64,000 nucleotides of DNA from Knoxdaviesia capensis. Its lineage: Eukaryota > Ascomycota > Sordariomycetes > Microascales > Gondwanamycetaceae. The stretch covers positions 2,102,151 through 2,166,150 of the forward strand of contig LNGK01000007.1 of NCBI GenBank assembly GCA_001510575.1. The letters run 5' to 3'. Positions 1 to 12,490 of the stretch are shown piece by piece. Every line of letters begins with the position of its first letter. Positions within the stretch are counted from its first letter, which is position 1. The translations under genes were made by a program, and so were the position numbers. The notes beneath the pieces are model-generated. The model searched no databases. It was not told where the DNA came from and saw nothing but the letters and a program-made list of their open reading frames with translations.

Positions 1-227
1 AGAGGGGGAATATAACGAAACGACAAGCGGGAAGGGGGGTATTTTCTTTTGGTTTTGGTATTTTGCACACAAGCTCTAATCGGACGATGGAAAAAAAAGA
101 ACATAAAAAAGAAGACGATGCAGGAAAAAAGAGATGCAGAACCGTAAGCACAAGCAGAAAGAGAAAAAAGCAGGAAACGCAAAGCCCAGAGGGGGGATAT
201 AAAATGAACGAAGATAAGATGAAAACG

Positions 228-3200
228 TTAACGGTAAGGTCCAATCGATGACGGACCAGGGTATCCTGAATTTGTAGAGTTGGAGGTCGAAGGGCGGCCG
301 CTGTCGCCCGACGTGCGGTTGGCGTGTCTCGGCATCAGCTCGCCTGAATGTGACAGCATCAGCGGCATCAGCTTGGAGTCGGAGTGGCCTGACGACGACG
401 ACGTGACCGCCGGCCGGTGGGCCCACGGGTTCTCGTCCTCGGTGAGGTTGACTCCGCTGTCGTTCCACGGGTTGCGGTCGGCGTTGAAGCTGCGCGTCGA
501 CTCGATCGAAATGAGCGACGACTTGGACACGTTGCTGGAACCCTTGAAGAACGTGCCGTTGGCCGAGTGCGAGCTGTTCTTGCGGCGGTCGAGGAACGAC
601 GAGATCGACGACATGCTGCCGGGCTTGCGCAGCCGGTCGAAAATGGTGCTGCGCTCACGGGCCACCTCTTCTCCGAACGCCGGCTTCACGGGCGATTCGG
701 TGACAATTGGGGCCGGAGCATGCTGCAGAAGCTTCGAGTCGAAGTACTGCAGAGAATCCTCAAAGGAATCAGACTTGGGCCGAGCAATGGCGCCCTGGAT
801 GGCAACAATCTCCACGCTAGCCCCAGTGAACTGATCCTGCAGGAATTCAATGGCGTCGCCGAGTCCGCCGGCGTTGTTGCGGGTAAACGTAAGGAGCAGG
901 GAGACTGTTTCAGCTCCATCCTTCGTTTTCTCCGATCCGGGACGAACATCGAGTTGAACCTCGTATTGGGTCTTGAGTCTGACGACTACCTCGCTAGAGA
1001 ATTCCGGCTTGTCCATAAACTCGACGAGGGATTGGGTCTTGGCGAGAATGAGCTCGTGCTTGTCGGGTACCATTCCCTATTCAAGAGCAAACAAATTGTT
1101 AGCGGTGATCCGGATACAAACAGATACGAGAAAAAGGAGGACTAACCAAGAACTCGTCAACGCAGTGAGGCACCTGCCACTGCGGCCCAGTCACAGTGAC
1201 CTCATCACTGGCCTGCTCAGTGCTGGGAAAGATTATCTTGCAGTTATGCTTCGTCTCGAGCTTGTCGATTTCGGGGAGACGGGAAAGAAGCTGTCGGTGG
1301 TACAAACGGTCCACGTGAACGATTTGCGACGTATACTCCGAGTCCTAGATGAAAACAGAAATAGAAATGGTTAGAGTCGAGGACAATGGACAGCAACAGG
1401 TAGATTTCCTGGTACATACAGCTTCGTCAACCATCTCCAGGATGGCATTCTTGACGGAATCAAGGCTTTGGGCGTTGCGGGCCGGAGTACGGCAGATAAC
1501 GTTGTCCACCTGCATGTCGTCATCGTCGCGGCCCGCGCCACCACGATCCATGGCATTGGAGAACTTGACAAACACCGAGTGCTTCTTCATGATGCGCTGG
1601 ATGTGCTGTCCACCAATGCCAATGATCTTCTTGTGGTATTGGTCGGGAACGTGGAAGGAAATCGACGCCGGCATCTCCTGCTCGACCAGGCTAAGGCCGT
1701 GCTTGAGAGAATCGTAATTGGCGGCAATGACCTCGATGTTAAAGTTATAGTCATTGAAGCCGTCGAATACGATCTGAACTCCGCCTAAAAGTTGGAAAAA
1801 AATGAAGGTTTGGGTTAGTTTACGATGATCAATGGCATTTATGACGTAGAGGCCAAAAGATTGCAAGGCATGGAAGGCAAATAAAACCGGAGCTTTATGT
1901 GAGGGTGTCGCCGGGTGGCAGGTTGCAGTGGCAAAAAGAGCAAGAGAAACATACTCTGGCTCATGATTTTGTTGAGCTTTCCGTTCTTCTTGCCGCTGAC
2001 GAACTCCTTGTGTTCGAGGGCAAGTTCAATCTTCACGCGAACTTGGTGGGGGCTCTGAGTCGAAAATTCGAGCTCGGAAATAACGATCAGGGCAGCCTTG
2101 ACGGCATCATCGGAACCGCTGACGGTAAAGCCCATCTTATCGAAGGAAACGTCGGCGTCGGAATTGGCGCAGATCTCGCTGAGTACGTCGCGGATTTCCT
2201 CAGGGCTGAGCGGAGGGCGAGTCTCCGGCTGTTCAACATACCAGAGGGCGCTGTAGAATTGGCCGGTCTAAATCATGCATAATAAAAGACTAGCGTTAGT
2301 ACGCATGACTTCCGAACACGGGTTGGAAGGCAACGGAAACCCGGAGGCAATTATTTCGCAGCTCGACAAGAAGATAGCATACCAAGTCCATGATCTCACG
2401 GATAGTCCGTTCAATGACGGCTCCATCGCTTCCCTGGATGCGAATCATGTTGCGGCGGCTGGCCAGAGGAGGGAACATGACGTAGGTACCGTAGGTCTCG
2501 ACAATCTTCCGGACTTTGTCCAGGCGGGTAAGCAGGATGCTGTCGATTTTGGCCGGGGAAATCGGGACATCCTTCAGGAACACACGGGCAGTAGACACAG
2601 CCTCGTGCAGCTTCTGCTTCGCCAGCTCGATGCCGTCCGGGTTCTCGCCGGTGATGAAAATATCGCTGGGATCGCGTCGGTGGGCGGTGGGAGGGCAGTA
2701 GCGGGAGGTCTGCGAGAACGACGGAGGGAAGTAGATGGCGGTTCCGGTGGCCGATTCGATCAGCTTGATGTTCTTCCGCTGGCGGCCACAAACCACCTGA
2801 TGCATTGACAAGTCGAGTTTGGTTCCGTCCACGTTGCGTCCGAGCTAGAAGTTTGCAAGTTAGATGTCTGTCGTCAGCCAAAAACGTCCCCGAGAGCTGG
2901 AAATCCCCTCCAACAATGTTGCTGGTTGTCCAAACGCATACCAAACGGTCAATGTGGATAAGAACGCGAGCCTTGGCGTGCTCCGACGACCACATGTCAC
3001 CGTATATGGCGATTCTCCATCGCTGGTCAACACGGCCTTCCGAGTCTCCGACCATGCCATCGACAAGAGGGGTGAGCTTTGGGCCCAGCAGGAAGATGTC
3101 GACTCCGCAGAAGTTGGAAATGTGGTCGAGCACCTCGACGGCGGGTTGCTTCAAAACTCCGGCAGTCAGATCGCAGACGAGATTACCGTCAATGTCGATA

Positions 3201-3853
3201 GTAGTGCAGCGCTAATAATGAAGACAGCAAAAATACAATGGTTAGTCCGGTGCTTCACATACAGGGTCTGCCTATCGGCGGACGAAGTTTCAAGCAAGAA
3301 AAAAAAGAAAGAAAAGACAAAACAGGACCGGCAGGCAAATGCGTACCAGAGAGATAGGACTGTCGTTCAAGATGGTCTCGCGGCTCTTGTGGACCAGCTC
3401 GGGAGATCCAGCCAAGCAGACGGTGGTGATCTGGGAACTCTTGCCGTTCTTGGGCGAGTTCGTGACAACGTGAGCCTCAATCGGAAGAGGGCCGTTGGTC
3501 AGGTCGTTGCACAGACGAGTCAGATTGGCGAGATTCTCGGTGTGGACGGGGAGCTCGTAGACCTGGATGTCGTCGGGGGTGTCTTCGGGGTGAGTCCAGC
3601 GCAGGACAGCGTCGGTGGTGGCGTGAACAATGTCCTCGGTGTTGGGCCCGGCAAGGTCGGAATCAAACGGGACGTTGAACGAGTAGTGGATGGGGGCATC
3701 GGACGGCTGCGGCGGCATGAGCGGGCCGGCTTGCGAGACGGGGTTGTGGTTGTGGCGGGCATTCATCGGGTTGATGGGGATGGCAGGACGGCCCATGCCG
3801 AAGTTCGGGCTCATCCTTTCGGGCCAGTGACGCATGTTCGCTAACTTGTTCAT
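228..3853 (-). CDS. Multi-KH-domain RNA-binding protein (Bicaudal-C/vigilin-like), 7 exons
   Basis: Predicted RNA-binding protein, probably acting in the cytoplasm on mRNA fate; that role is inferred from the KH fold. I assemble seven exons on the minus strand: 3853-3347, 3211-2942, 2844-2383, 2267-1955, 1784-1420, 1344-1147 and 1076-228. All junctions are GT-AG and the joined frame is open, giving 987 aa. KH-type segments are visible: one near residues 270-300 containing VVCGRQRKNIKLIE; one near 390-413 containing MIRIQGSDGAVIER; and the clearest near 555-595, with IIGIGGQHIQRIMKK (GxxG = GIGG). Another degenerate KH-like stretch lies in exon 6. The last ~150 residues are Ser/Asn-rich and disordered. 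The ATG at 3853 is the first in its frame; the 55 codons upstream are open but lack an ATG. Which KH family it belongs to is less certain than the KH call. Confidence 0.9.
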
Positions 3854-4199
3854 GTTTAGACGGATGTCGAGGCAGGCATCGAAGACGGATGTCGGAGGGC
3901 GAGAGATCTGGAAACGGGCAGGGTAACAACTGGAGAGAAGACAGGAAAAGATGCGGAGCTCGGTGGAGAATTCAAAGCGAAGGTCGGATGCTTGTGGGAA
4001 AGAAGTTGTAGGGTTCAAGATTCAGCTCAAGGCTTCAGTGCCGATGTACTGGCGGCAAGACTCTTTGCAGATTGGGAGAAGGGAGAAACAATGCGAGAAG
4101 CAAGCCTGGCTTCAAAACACAGGGATAAGGATTCAGAACCGGCAATGAATGAATGAATGGGTCTAGGAATAGATCCCGAATAAGCAAAGGACCCGTGAT

Positions 4200-5080
4200 A
4201 AAAGCTGAATTGAATGAGAGAGGGAGAGAGAGAGAAAGGAGCAAGAGAAACTATTGGGTAGAGTATCTATAGTCCGGCAAGAAAAGAACAAAAAAGGACT
4301 TGAACAAGCAAACACACACAAGACACCAGTACTTGTATCTGTCGGCAATGGTGGAGAAAGGAAGCAGAAATCAGAAGGACAAGAAGATAAAGGCTATGGA
4401 TATATCGAAGAAGAAGAAGAAGCGAAGAAAAGAGACTATGTCAAATGAGGCTTGAGAGAGAGAGAGTCGGAAGAGGAAGAGGAAGGTTGGAGACAAAGCG
4501 CACTTAGGTCGGGAGAAGCGAGACTTGGAGGCTGAACTTCGGAGGCAAAAAGGCCAGTCCAGGGCAGTCACTGGTCCGGAGGTTACAGTAGGTGGAGAGC
4601 AACAGTGGCTGTAAGGTTACAGGAGGGAAACAAGGCCAGACCAGAGAGAGAGAGGGCGACTATGAGAGGAATGTATGTGTGGATGCTACCAAAAACAGCT
4701 TATGCAAGGACACACCCGGAGCCATATGCAGGAAAATAGCTGTAACCCACACAGGAAAAGAACAGCAAAAGACAGAGATATGGGGGTATTTTAATGGGAA
4801 ATGCAGGACAGAGCAGAACAGAGTGGAAAAAGGAAGCAATATGTCTATGGTATATATGACCTTGATGCACAGAAAAAGAAGGAAGACAGGAAGAAGAGAG
4901 AGAGCACGCGAGATTTTTGGGGAGGGGATGGAAAATTACTCCGACCTTTTTCCCTAGAAATGATAAGACGAAATGAATTCCAGGTGAGAAAATTGGAGGA
5001 ATGGAATAGATTTGGTGGAGAAGCAAGATGAGAGAGAGGAAGGGAATAAGAGAGAGGGAAATAAAAGAAGAGAGGAAGAA
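4200..5080 (-). promoter_or_regulatory. CT-rich leader/promoter tract of the KH-protein gene
   Basis: The plus strand is a long run of GA-rich sequence (for example GAGAGAGGGAGAGAGAGAGA at 4214-4233, then further GA blocks at 4450-4480, 4646-4656 and 5027-5080). Read in the direction of the KH gene this is a pyrimidine-rich tract, as is common just upstream of transcription starts in filamentous fungi. The exact start of transcription cannot be told from sequence alone. Confidence 0.5.
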
Positions 5081-6443
5081 GGACACTATGAGAACAATAG
5101 GTTGATCCCCTAAAAAGACTGAACCAAAAAAAGCTATCTAGGCAATATTTATTCAGGGCATTTTATTATGCCAGGTATTTTCACTCTCTACTTGGACCCT
5201 TTGTAGTAGGTTGGGCCGCTATAGCAGTGAGGGAATATAGCCTGGCAGAAAATGAATGATCCAACCGCTATTTCAATGATGCTGGGACGGTGTTCAGGCA
5301 GGAGGAATAGGGCAGTTGTCAGCATCGCACTGTTCGAGGATGTGAGCGGATTGGAAAAAGGCGTGGCCTGGAGCCGCTGCTACGGGGGAAATAAATACGG
5401 TGTGCTTTTCAAGCTGGCACTGTACATGCTGTGTCATCAATCCTCCAACAAGGCTCAAAACCAAGCCTCGAAAGTGACAGATAATCCGAAAGGCCAAAAT
5501 CAGCCCAGGTCTCGCTAGACATTCCGTTCCCCTGGGCACAGGGCAGTTTGTTCGTTTTTCTCGGACCAAACCATCAGTGCGAGCGCGTTGGTTTCTCTTC
5601 GTATGTGTTGTGTGTGTGCTGTTCTTGCTGGGGTCGATCCCGCCTCTGATTGGCCGTGAATGGGCGCTCAGGAAGGGCCCTAGCCAAAATGCTCAGGCCT
5701 TCGCTTTCTGGCCTGGAGTGGATTGACACTTTCGGCGGCAAAGAAACAAGCTCTGGGTCCCTGAACGGCTGTGGTTATTTTTTTACTCTCTTCTTCGCTA
5801 GACGTCGATGGAATGCGGTGGAAAATTCCCCAGTCATAACGGAGAAATTGAAGGGAAAAAAAAAAAAGAAGAGAATATCTGCTCAGGGATGGGCAAAGTG
5901 AAGATTCCCGGTGAACGCCAGGTGAAGAATGCTCAGAAAATAACAGCACCGGTAAATACAGTGTGTGGTTGCTTTTGACACTGCCAGTACACCCGGTACC
6001 GACGGCACAGGCACGGTATCCCAAGTCCCGACACGGTGCGCCAACGGACCGCCAAACTTGGCCCGGAGGAACCAGACAAAGCCCCAAAGCCATTATCCGA
6101 GATGTGCTACATCGGAGGTCTCGGCAGTGGATATACGAGGAGGAGAGAAAAGGCGTTTAGGGCTTCCAGCAAATCACCCAGAGACTACTCGTCCCTCCGT
6201 GGAGAATGTGAAGAGGGCCAGGGCGCCTAGAACCGCCCAATCCATCCATGCCTGCGTCCATTTGTCAAAACCCAGGCCGGCATTGTTCTCGTTTCCAACA
6301 GGGCCCTCCTGGTTGAAATCCGCTCTGCACAGCCTTCCTTCGACCTTTAAAAGCGAGACAGCCAGAGAGAGATGAGAAAGTCACCCCTTCCCGAATCGGT
6401 TGATTTCCGCACCCGCGTTGTGAAACTCTCATTATTACCGCTC

Positions 6444-6468
6444 CTCTCTCTCTCTCTCTCTCTCTCTT
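6444..6468. repeat. (CT)n microsatellite
   Basis: A near-perfect CT dinucleotide run of about 12 units, followed by a short CTT run. It lies in gene-free sequence. Confidence 0.9.
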
Positions 6469-9400
6469 CTTCTTCCATACGCTCCGCGGGAACGTCATGT
6501 CACCGTCACTGGGACGGCCGGGGCAGCGGCCAACAGATCGAAACAAGATGATACTGGCCCCCCTTTTTCTCATGCTTCTTCACCCGGTCCATGCTCGTGA
6601 ACATACACAGTATGTCCAGTCAGAGCCTATCTCTGGTTTGACAGCATGCAGTGTGTGTTCCGGCACTTGCCTTCCCCTCCTCCCCTCTTCCTCGCGTTTG
6701 GCTAGTGCCAAGTGTCCGGATCTCCCGCCGACCTTGGGGCCCAGTTCGGCCGAGGATCGGCAACCGGAGGCCAGCAGAAAGCCGTCCTCCGTCCTCCTTG
6801 ATGCATCTCCTCCGCTAGAGTAAACTCTTTGCTCAGACAATGGATGTAACATATGTACTGTACTGTACATGCACACTCGTGGCGTCGGATAGAACCCCCT
6901 GTAGAGCCAAAAATATGCCTCCTTTCTTCCCCCATCTCACCTTTATTCCTCCCGATTACGCGGACATATCCAGTACGTAAAGAACCGCGCCGGCCAAAAA
7001 AAAAAGCCCTCTCCAACCCCGTTTCTCTCAGCCTAGGGGAGGAGGGGCCACACACACAAAGTCCCACACCCGTGCAGTTAGGGCTGGCGCACAGCTGTGG
7101 CTTGCGTCCGGCCTCGCCAAACCAGCTCCTTTTTCGTCTCGTCTCGTCTGCTCTCGTCTCCTCCTCGGCTTGCCGTGTGTGAGCGTGATTGTTTCAATGT
7201 TGGTTAGTTCCCGAGTCCGTTTGTTTCGTTTAGGGGCGGTGGCAACACACGCGGGCTTTTTTCTCTCTCTCGGTTCCTTTGTTGGTCCTCGTTCTGGTCT
7301 CGAGTCGGGAAACCAGATAGACAGCAAAAAGGAGGAGAACGGGGTTCGCTTGATTGTATGGATGTCACCTCTATCTCGGAACATTAATCCACGAAAGGCA
7401 GCTCGCATATCTGCGTGCAGCTTCCTCCTCGCTTGTGTGGCTGGTCCATCCTGTGTCCTGCCAATTGTTACTTTCTTTGAAATGTGGAGGCCATTGCCAG
7501 ATCGGGGAGGATACGTATACGTTCAGTCCACCACTGTGACACAGATTCGAAGAGGGTGGTGTGGGTTCTTTCTTTCTTTCTTTGGCATGACGAGATGAAA
7601 ATGAAAAAAATAAAATAAAATAAAAGGCACAGTCTTTCAGGGAAAAAGGCCAGTCTTGTGTCGTACTGCTCACCTTGAGGATCTCCTCGAGACTTAGTGC
7701 CAATGTCACCACTTCTTGCTATGGCTCCAGGGCGTTCGTTCCCTGGCAAGCTCGGATTTCCCAACAGCTTAGCTAGGTTTTTAGTTGTTTGTTCTCCAAC
7801 AAAGGTTTTCTGTCTCTCGTCCCGCTACTTGTTGGTAATGTGATCCCGCAAGTCCGTCCCGCGCCTTGCATCCCGGTTCGGTTTGCTGTCGTCTTGTCTG
7901 TCCAGGGCAGCCAGTCCGCCTTGATTTCTGTCCCCTTCTTCGCGGACCAACCGGAACACACACTGCCGCAAGCGACAAGAAGAAAAAAGACAAAGAAAAC
8001 CGAAACCCGAAGAATTAAAGGAAAAGGAGAAAAGAGCGAGGTTCAACCCGGTTACTCGCAGGGAGACAGCTGCTGTGTTCTCAGCGCACCACGTATACCC
8101 CTAGCCACGGTGATCTTGCTCTGGTGTGAGCTGGTGGCTGTCTCACCCGCCTATATAACGGGACACTGTAAGCGAGATTCCACCTGTCTCGCTTTCCCTC
8201 GGGGTGGCATGCAGAGACAAACATGGTGATGTTGGACTGTCCATGTACTGTACTGTACACATCCACTCTCGGTGCACCAAGGGAGACACCGAAAGTCACA
8301 TCTGGACGACAGCGCACACAGAACACAATGTCCAGATCAATAGTCTCCCTGAGTCTGCTCCCCCTCTCCAAGACAGACAGGTGCTAATGTACGAGCTCCT
8401 TTGCTGCAACGATGGCCTAAATACGACGCCCAGGGACAAACGAAAGACAGCCCCTCAGACACCGTCGTCGAGCTAGCTCTGGGTCTCCAGATGGCCCCCT
8501 CTCTTTTTTGTTTTGGGCTGACCCGCTCCGTGATCCTGCCTACGGTCATCTGCTGGAACCGCCCGATCACCCGAATGTTCTTGGCAGAAAGACACACAAA
8601 GACAAGAAAAAGACTTTCCCTACGGCATGTCCGCATTTGAATTCAGCTACCATAGCCAGAGTTCAATCTCCTCTCGTCAACAGTAGCCCCGAGTCCCTGG
8701 AATCATGGGACAGAGAGAGGCGAGGTGGTCTGGAAGAGCAAAACCCTAACCCTAACACACCGGGCAAAATCGCAGGCTCGTCAGACAGAAGAGCCGGTAC
8801 CGAGTGTGAAAAAGACACCCTTGTGTCCCTCGTGAGCCATAAAACCCGCAGTTTGGGGGTGACCAACCGAACAAACAGTCACATCTCTCCTCAACACATT
8901 TTTTCCATGTTCTTGTTGCCTAACAGCAGCATTGCACGGTGGAGGAGGGAGTAGTGTAGTGGGAAAAAAACCAAGCTAGGGCAACCCCTGAGACGTGATC
9001 GGCCCCCCTCTAACTGACAAACCTTACAGGTGTGCTGTTGGGGAAAGGCAAAGCTGCCGAGCTTGCGGTTAGCTGCGTACACATAGCTCGGGAAGACTGC
9101 GAATCATACATCTGGGACTCGTTCGTTGACGTCGAGCTGCTTCGTCCCCCAATCCCCTGCAAGCGCTAGGAAATACAAAAAACACACAAACGAACCCCCC
9201 CCCAGCGCAGATCCAACCCACACACATCAGTTCTTAAACCCACTATCACGCCACCTGGAGTTCGCACCTCGGGGCTTTGTGTCTGCCCGGGGAACCAACG
9301 TCACGTACCGGAGTACACATTCTCAAGTGGCTGGCGGTTTGAAGCGGGTAAGCCTGGAGGATCGGTATTACAAACACTGGAGGCATCGATAACGCCACAC

Positions 9401-9733
9401 GTGAAAAAAAGAACAAGGAAAAGCTGCCATCGCTATGCACCCGTGGAACATCACCACAGAAATATATACATATAGTATCACCACCCATCCAGCATGCACA
9501 GAGAGAAAATCCTCCCCAACAAGACGATTAAAACATGATCGGGTATCCAGGAACCTTCGCTCATCTGCGAATACACACCGAGGGGGAAGGAAACAAGAAG
9601 ACGAAAAGAAAAAAAAAAGTACACTTAACCCACAAGGGGCGCTATGAACTACAGGAAAAAAAAAATAAAAAAGCAAAAAAAAAACCTGCCCACTCCCAAC
9701 TCCTCCCCCAATCCACCCGTATCCTCCTCCTCG

Positions 9734-12490
9734 TTAGTACTTCGGCGTCCACTCCGTGTTCGGGTGGCCACCCATGTACATCTGCCGCGGGCCGCCCGGA
9801 GGCGGCGGCGGAGCACCCGGCCCCGCCGGCGCGTACATGCCGTCATCCACAGGCTGCTCGTAGTACCGCTCGGCCGGACGGGCCGTGTACGACCGCGGCG
9901 GCGGCTGCATAGCCTCCGCCGCCTGGCCCATGGCATACTCGCGCGGCGGCAGCGCAGCCGCTCCGTACGGGTGTGCGTACTCTCTCGGCGAGACCTCGTA
10001 CACCACACCGCCATCGCCCGCCATCGGCGGCCGCACACTGGCCGCCCGGGGCCGGTACTCGCGCCGCGCGCCCGCGTCCTCGTACATCACGGGCTCGCCA
10101 CCGCTGGGCCGCACCGAGAACTCGCGCTGCATCTGCCGGTGCGCCTCGGGCCCGCCCACAAACTCCGGCTGCGTGACGATGCGGCGCGGCGGCGCCGCGT
10201 ACACCGGCGACGTGCGGTGGTACACCACGCTGTCATCGTCGTACCGCTCGGGGCGGCGCGACATGGCCCGCGGAGGCATGGCCTCGTACGGCGACTCGGC
10301 GTCGCTCGAGCGCGCCGACTGCGGCATGATAATCTGCCGAGGCGCCGAGCGCACCGGCTCGTAATACTCACGGCCATAGGCATCCACCACAATTCGAGTC
10401 ACCGGCATGCGAGGCAGCGCCATGGCTGGGCTGGTGGGCTCTACATGAATCGGGGTATGGGGGTGAGGTTCGGGGCGCATGCTCATACGACGGGGTTCAT
10501 ACTCATCAGGGTAGTACCGCACAACCGCCTCATGGGGCGGGCGCTCAACCAGGCCATGAGAGACAGGCCGAGCAGGATGATACTCTTCGCCAGGGTAATG
10601 GGGGGCATAGCCACGGGGGGAGAGAGGTCGCGTGCTCGCGGTGGCATAGCGAGGAGGGATTGCCTCGACATACTCTCTCTCATAGCCAGCAGAGTCAACC
10701 ACAATAGTGTGCGGCGGACCATGGGGGTGGTGGTACCCACCGGCAGGGTGAGGGGGGTTTCGCTCATAGACAGAAGAAGCGCGGGACTCCCGGACACCAC
10801 CACGCGGAGTGTAACCAACAGGGGGGGCCGCCTCTTGCGGCTGTTCGGTCAGCAGAGGCGGGGCATACCGGGCCTGCGTGTTGCTGGCATATCTCCGAGG
10901 CTGCTCTTGCTCTTGCTGGGCTGGCGGCTGCTTCTGGCGCTTCACAGGCCGGGGAAGCGGCGCCTGGCCAAGAGGAGAGGGGGATCGGGGCTCCGCCTTG
11001 ATGGTGGGATGCGATGAGGCCGGGCGGGCCGGCGGGGACTTTTCAGCTTTACGCTTCGTGACCTTCTTCTTCTTCTTTCTATCATTCACGTTTCCATGGG
11101 GAGAGCTGTCAGGGCTCGAAGCCAACGGTCCATCACTGCGGAGAGCCGCTACCTGAGCGGGAGCCCCAGCATTCTGAACGTGGCGGAGATCTGAAGCGCC
11201 GGGCGCCTGGCCTCGACGGGCAACAGCAAGCGGAGACACATGGGCGGGCTGCGGCGCCACCGGAGTGAGGTTGTGGCCTCTGACAACCGGCGAGGGCGGC
11301 CGGGGAGCCTCGTAGGCGGGCGGCCGGGGATATCTGGACGATGAACCGCTCGGTTGAACATGGTAACCAGGGTGCACAGGCGTAGCCTGAGGGTAGCGGT
11401 TGTACTGCGAAGAACGATCAACTTCTGCATATCCCGATGTATCCGATCGACTCGCTTCGCCGGCAGACAAGGTGCTCTGCATGGTTGTTCCTCCAGCCGA
11501 AGCTGTTTCTCCCGTGTTGCCGCCACCCGCGCTCGCACGTCGACTGTCAGGGTTGAAGCTATCTCTCTGAGAACCATCGGCGCGCGACAAAAGCTGCAGG
11601 CCGGGAGGAATGATCGAGGGGGGCTGGGCGGTAGGGGCATTCGTGTTGATGCGGCTCGATCGGGGGTTTGAGGGGGGGTTTTGGAAGCTTCGAGAGTTGT
11701 CAGCAGGGCCCGGAGTGACATTGTCGCCAAGGGAAGGACTGTAGTCGTTGCGCGAGGTCGGCATGTCGGTGGGGGCGCCAGCAGCGGCGGAGCTGAAGGA
11801 CTTGTGGGACGCGTCGGGCTCATCGCGGGAATCGACACTATCGGCCTTGGATGAGTAGAAGGTATCGTCGTCCACTGAGTCACTTGTGGGAGACGCGTTA
11901 GCTCGAGAATGAGAGGGTTTTGTGGTCTGGCCATAGGACGACGAGTTCAGTAAGCTTAGGGCCTGATTCAAGACAAGATCAAGGTCAAGGTCGGAATCAA
12001 ACTCGGACTGGCCGGTCTTAGGGCCTTGTCGGTTGCGCTGATCAGCCTCTTCCCGCAGCGCACGCTCAATCTTCTGTCTCTGCAGCTTGAACTCGGCTCG
12101 GATGAGCCCATCGGACTTCTGGAGAAAGATGGGATTGATCTCCGTGTTCCGCTTCGCGAACGGCTGCGACGGGCCCGACGTTGCGGAACTAGCAGCAGCT
12201 GCCTGACCATGGATTGAGGATGAGGACTGAGAAGCCTTGGCTTCAGGACGCTTTGCCTGCTTGTTGCTGGCAAGCACCGGCGATGATACTTTCTGAGGAA
12301 GTAAATGCGACGGCGCCTTGATGCGCGGATGGGATCCGGTCAAGACTTCATCACGAAGACGAACAATCTTCTCACACTGCTCCACCACAAACTGCTCATC
12401 ATCTAACGATGATGCCTGATTACCTGCCGAAGCAATTTTAGATGGCCCAGCCGCTGCAGCAGGCGATTTCGCCGCTGAGTTGACCGCCAT
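9734..12490 (-). CDS. Large Pro/Tyr/Arg-rich fungal protein of unknown function
   Basis: Single uninterrupted frame of 918 codons starting at an ATG (12490-12488); family not recognised. Two short N-terminal segments look structured: residues 30-60 (EQCEKIVRLRDEVLTGSHPR) and 115-155, a charged helix with QKIERALREEADQR likely to form a coiled coil. A strong basic nuclear-localisation-like patch with five consecutive lysines lies near residue 470. The rest is low complexity: Ser/Pro-rich in the middle, and Pro/Tyr/Arg/Glu-rich over the last 400 residues. A short motif occurs twice in that tail, TIVVDSAGYEREYVE near residue 593 and RIVVDAYGREYYE near 697. I infer a nuclear, largely disordered protein, possibly a scaffold or RNA-associated factor. 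Its start is 494 bp from the divergent Med21 gene. No introns are needed. Confidence 0.82.
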   Translation of the reverse strand: MAVNSAAKSPAAAAGPSKIASAGNQASSLDDEQFVVEQCEKIVRLRDEVLTGSHPRIKAPSHLLPQKVSSPVLASNKQAKRPEAKASQSSSSIHGQAAAASSATSGPSQPFAKRNTEINPIFLQKSDGLIRAEFKLQRQKIERALREEADQRNRQGPKTGQSEFDSDLDLDLVLNQALSLLNSSSYGQTTKPSHSRANASPTSDSVDDDTFYSSKADSVDSRDEPDASHKSFSSAAAGAPTDMPTSRNDYSPSLGDNVTPGPADNSRSFQNPPSNPRSSRINTNAPTAQPPSIIPPGLQLLSRADGSQRDSFNPDSRRASAGGGNTGETASAGGTTMQSTLSAGEASRSDTSGYAEVDRSSQYNRYPQATPVHPGYHVQPSGSSSRYPRPPAYEAPRPPSPVVRGHNLTPVAPQPAHVSPLAVARRGQAPGASDLRHVQNAGAPAQVAALRSDGPLASSPDSSPHGNVNDRKKKKKVTKRKAEKSPPARPASSHPTIKAEPRSPSPLGQAPLPRPVKRQKQPPAQQEQEQPRRYASNTQARYAPPLLTEQPQEAAPPVGYTPRGGVRESRASSVYERNPPHPAGGYHHPHGPPHTIVVDSAGYEREYVEAIPPRYATASTRPLSPRGYAPHYPGEEYHPARPVSHGLVERPPHEAVVRYYPDEYEPRRMSMRPEPHPHTPIHVEPTSPAMALPRMPVTRIVVDAYGREYYEPVRSAPRQIIMPQSARSSDAESPYEAMPPRAMSRRPERYDDDSVVYHRTSPVYAAPPRRIVTQPEFVGGPEAHRQMQREFSVRPSGGEPVMYEDAGARREYRPRAASVRPPMAGDGGVVYEVSPREYAHPYGAAALPPREYAMGQAAEAMQPPPRSYTARPAERYYEQPVDDGMYAPAGPGAPPPPPGGPRQMYMGGHPNTEWTPKY

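Larger units (their letters stand above)
3854..9733. other. 5.9 kb gene-free block upstream of the KH-protein gene
   Basis: I find no convincing coding exon here: open frames are short, of odd composition and match nothing I know. The proximal part (about 4190-5100) is strongly purine-rich on the plus strand, so it is CT-rich in the sense of the KH gene and probably forms its promoter or leader. Elsewhere there are a CT microsatellite near 6444-6468, a telomere-like AAACCCTAACCCTAAC at 8741-8756, two copies of a TGTACTGTACTGTACA motif (6854 and 8243), several A-runs, and a possible CCAAT box in reverse orientation near 5648. Confidence 0.7.

Noticed and set aside
3854..4018. 55-codon in-frame upstream extension of the KH protein
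   Set aside because: It has no ATG (the first codon would be TTG) and its composition does not look conserved, so the ATG at 3853 is preferred.
9644..11017. 457-codon plus-strand frame opposite the 918-aa gene
   Set aside because: Arg/His-rich antisense shadow; the minus-strand frame is longer, begins at an ATG next to a promoter region and has plausible domains.
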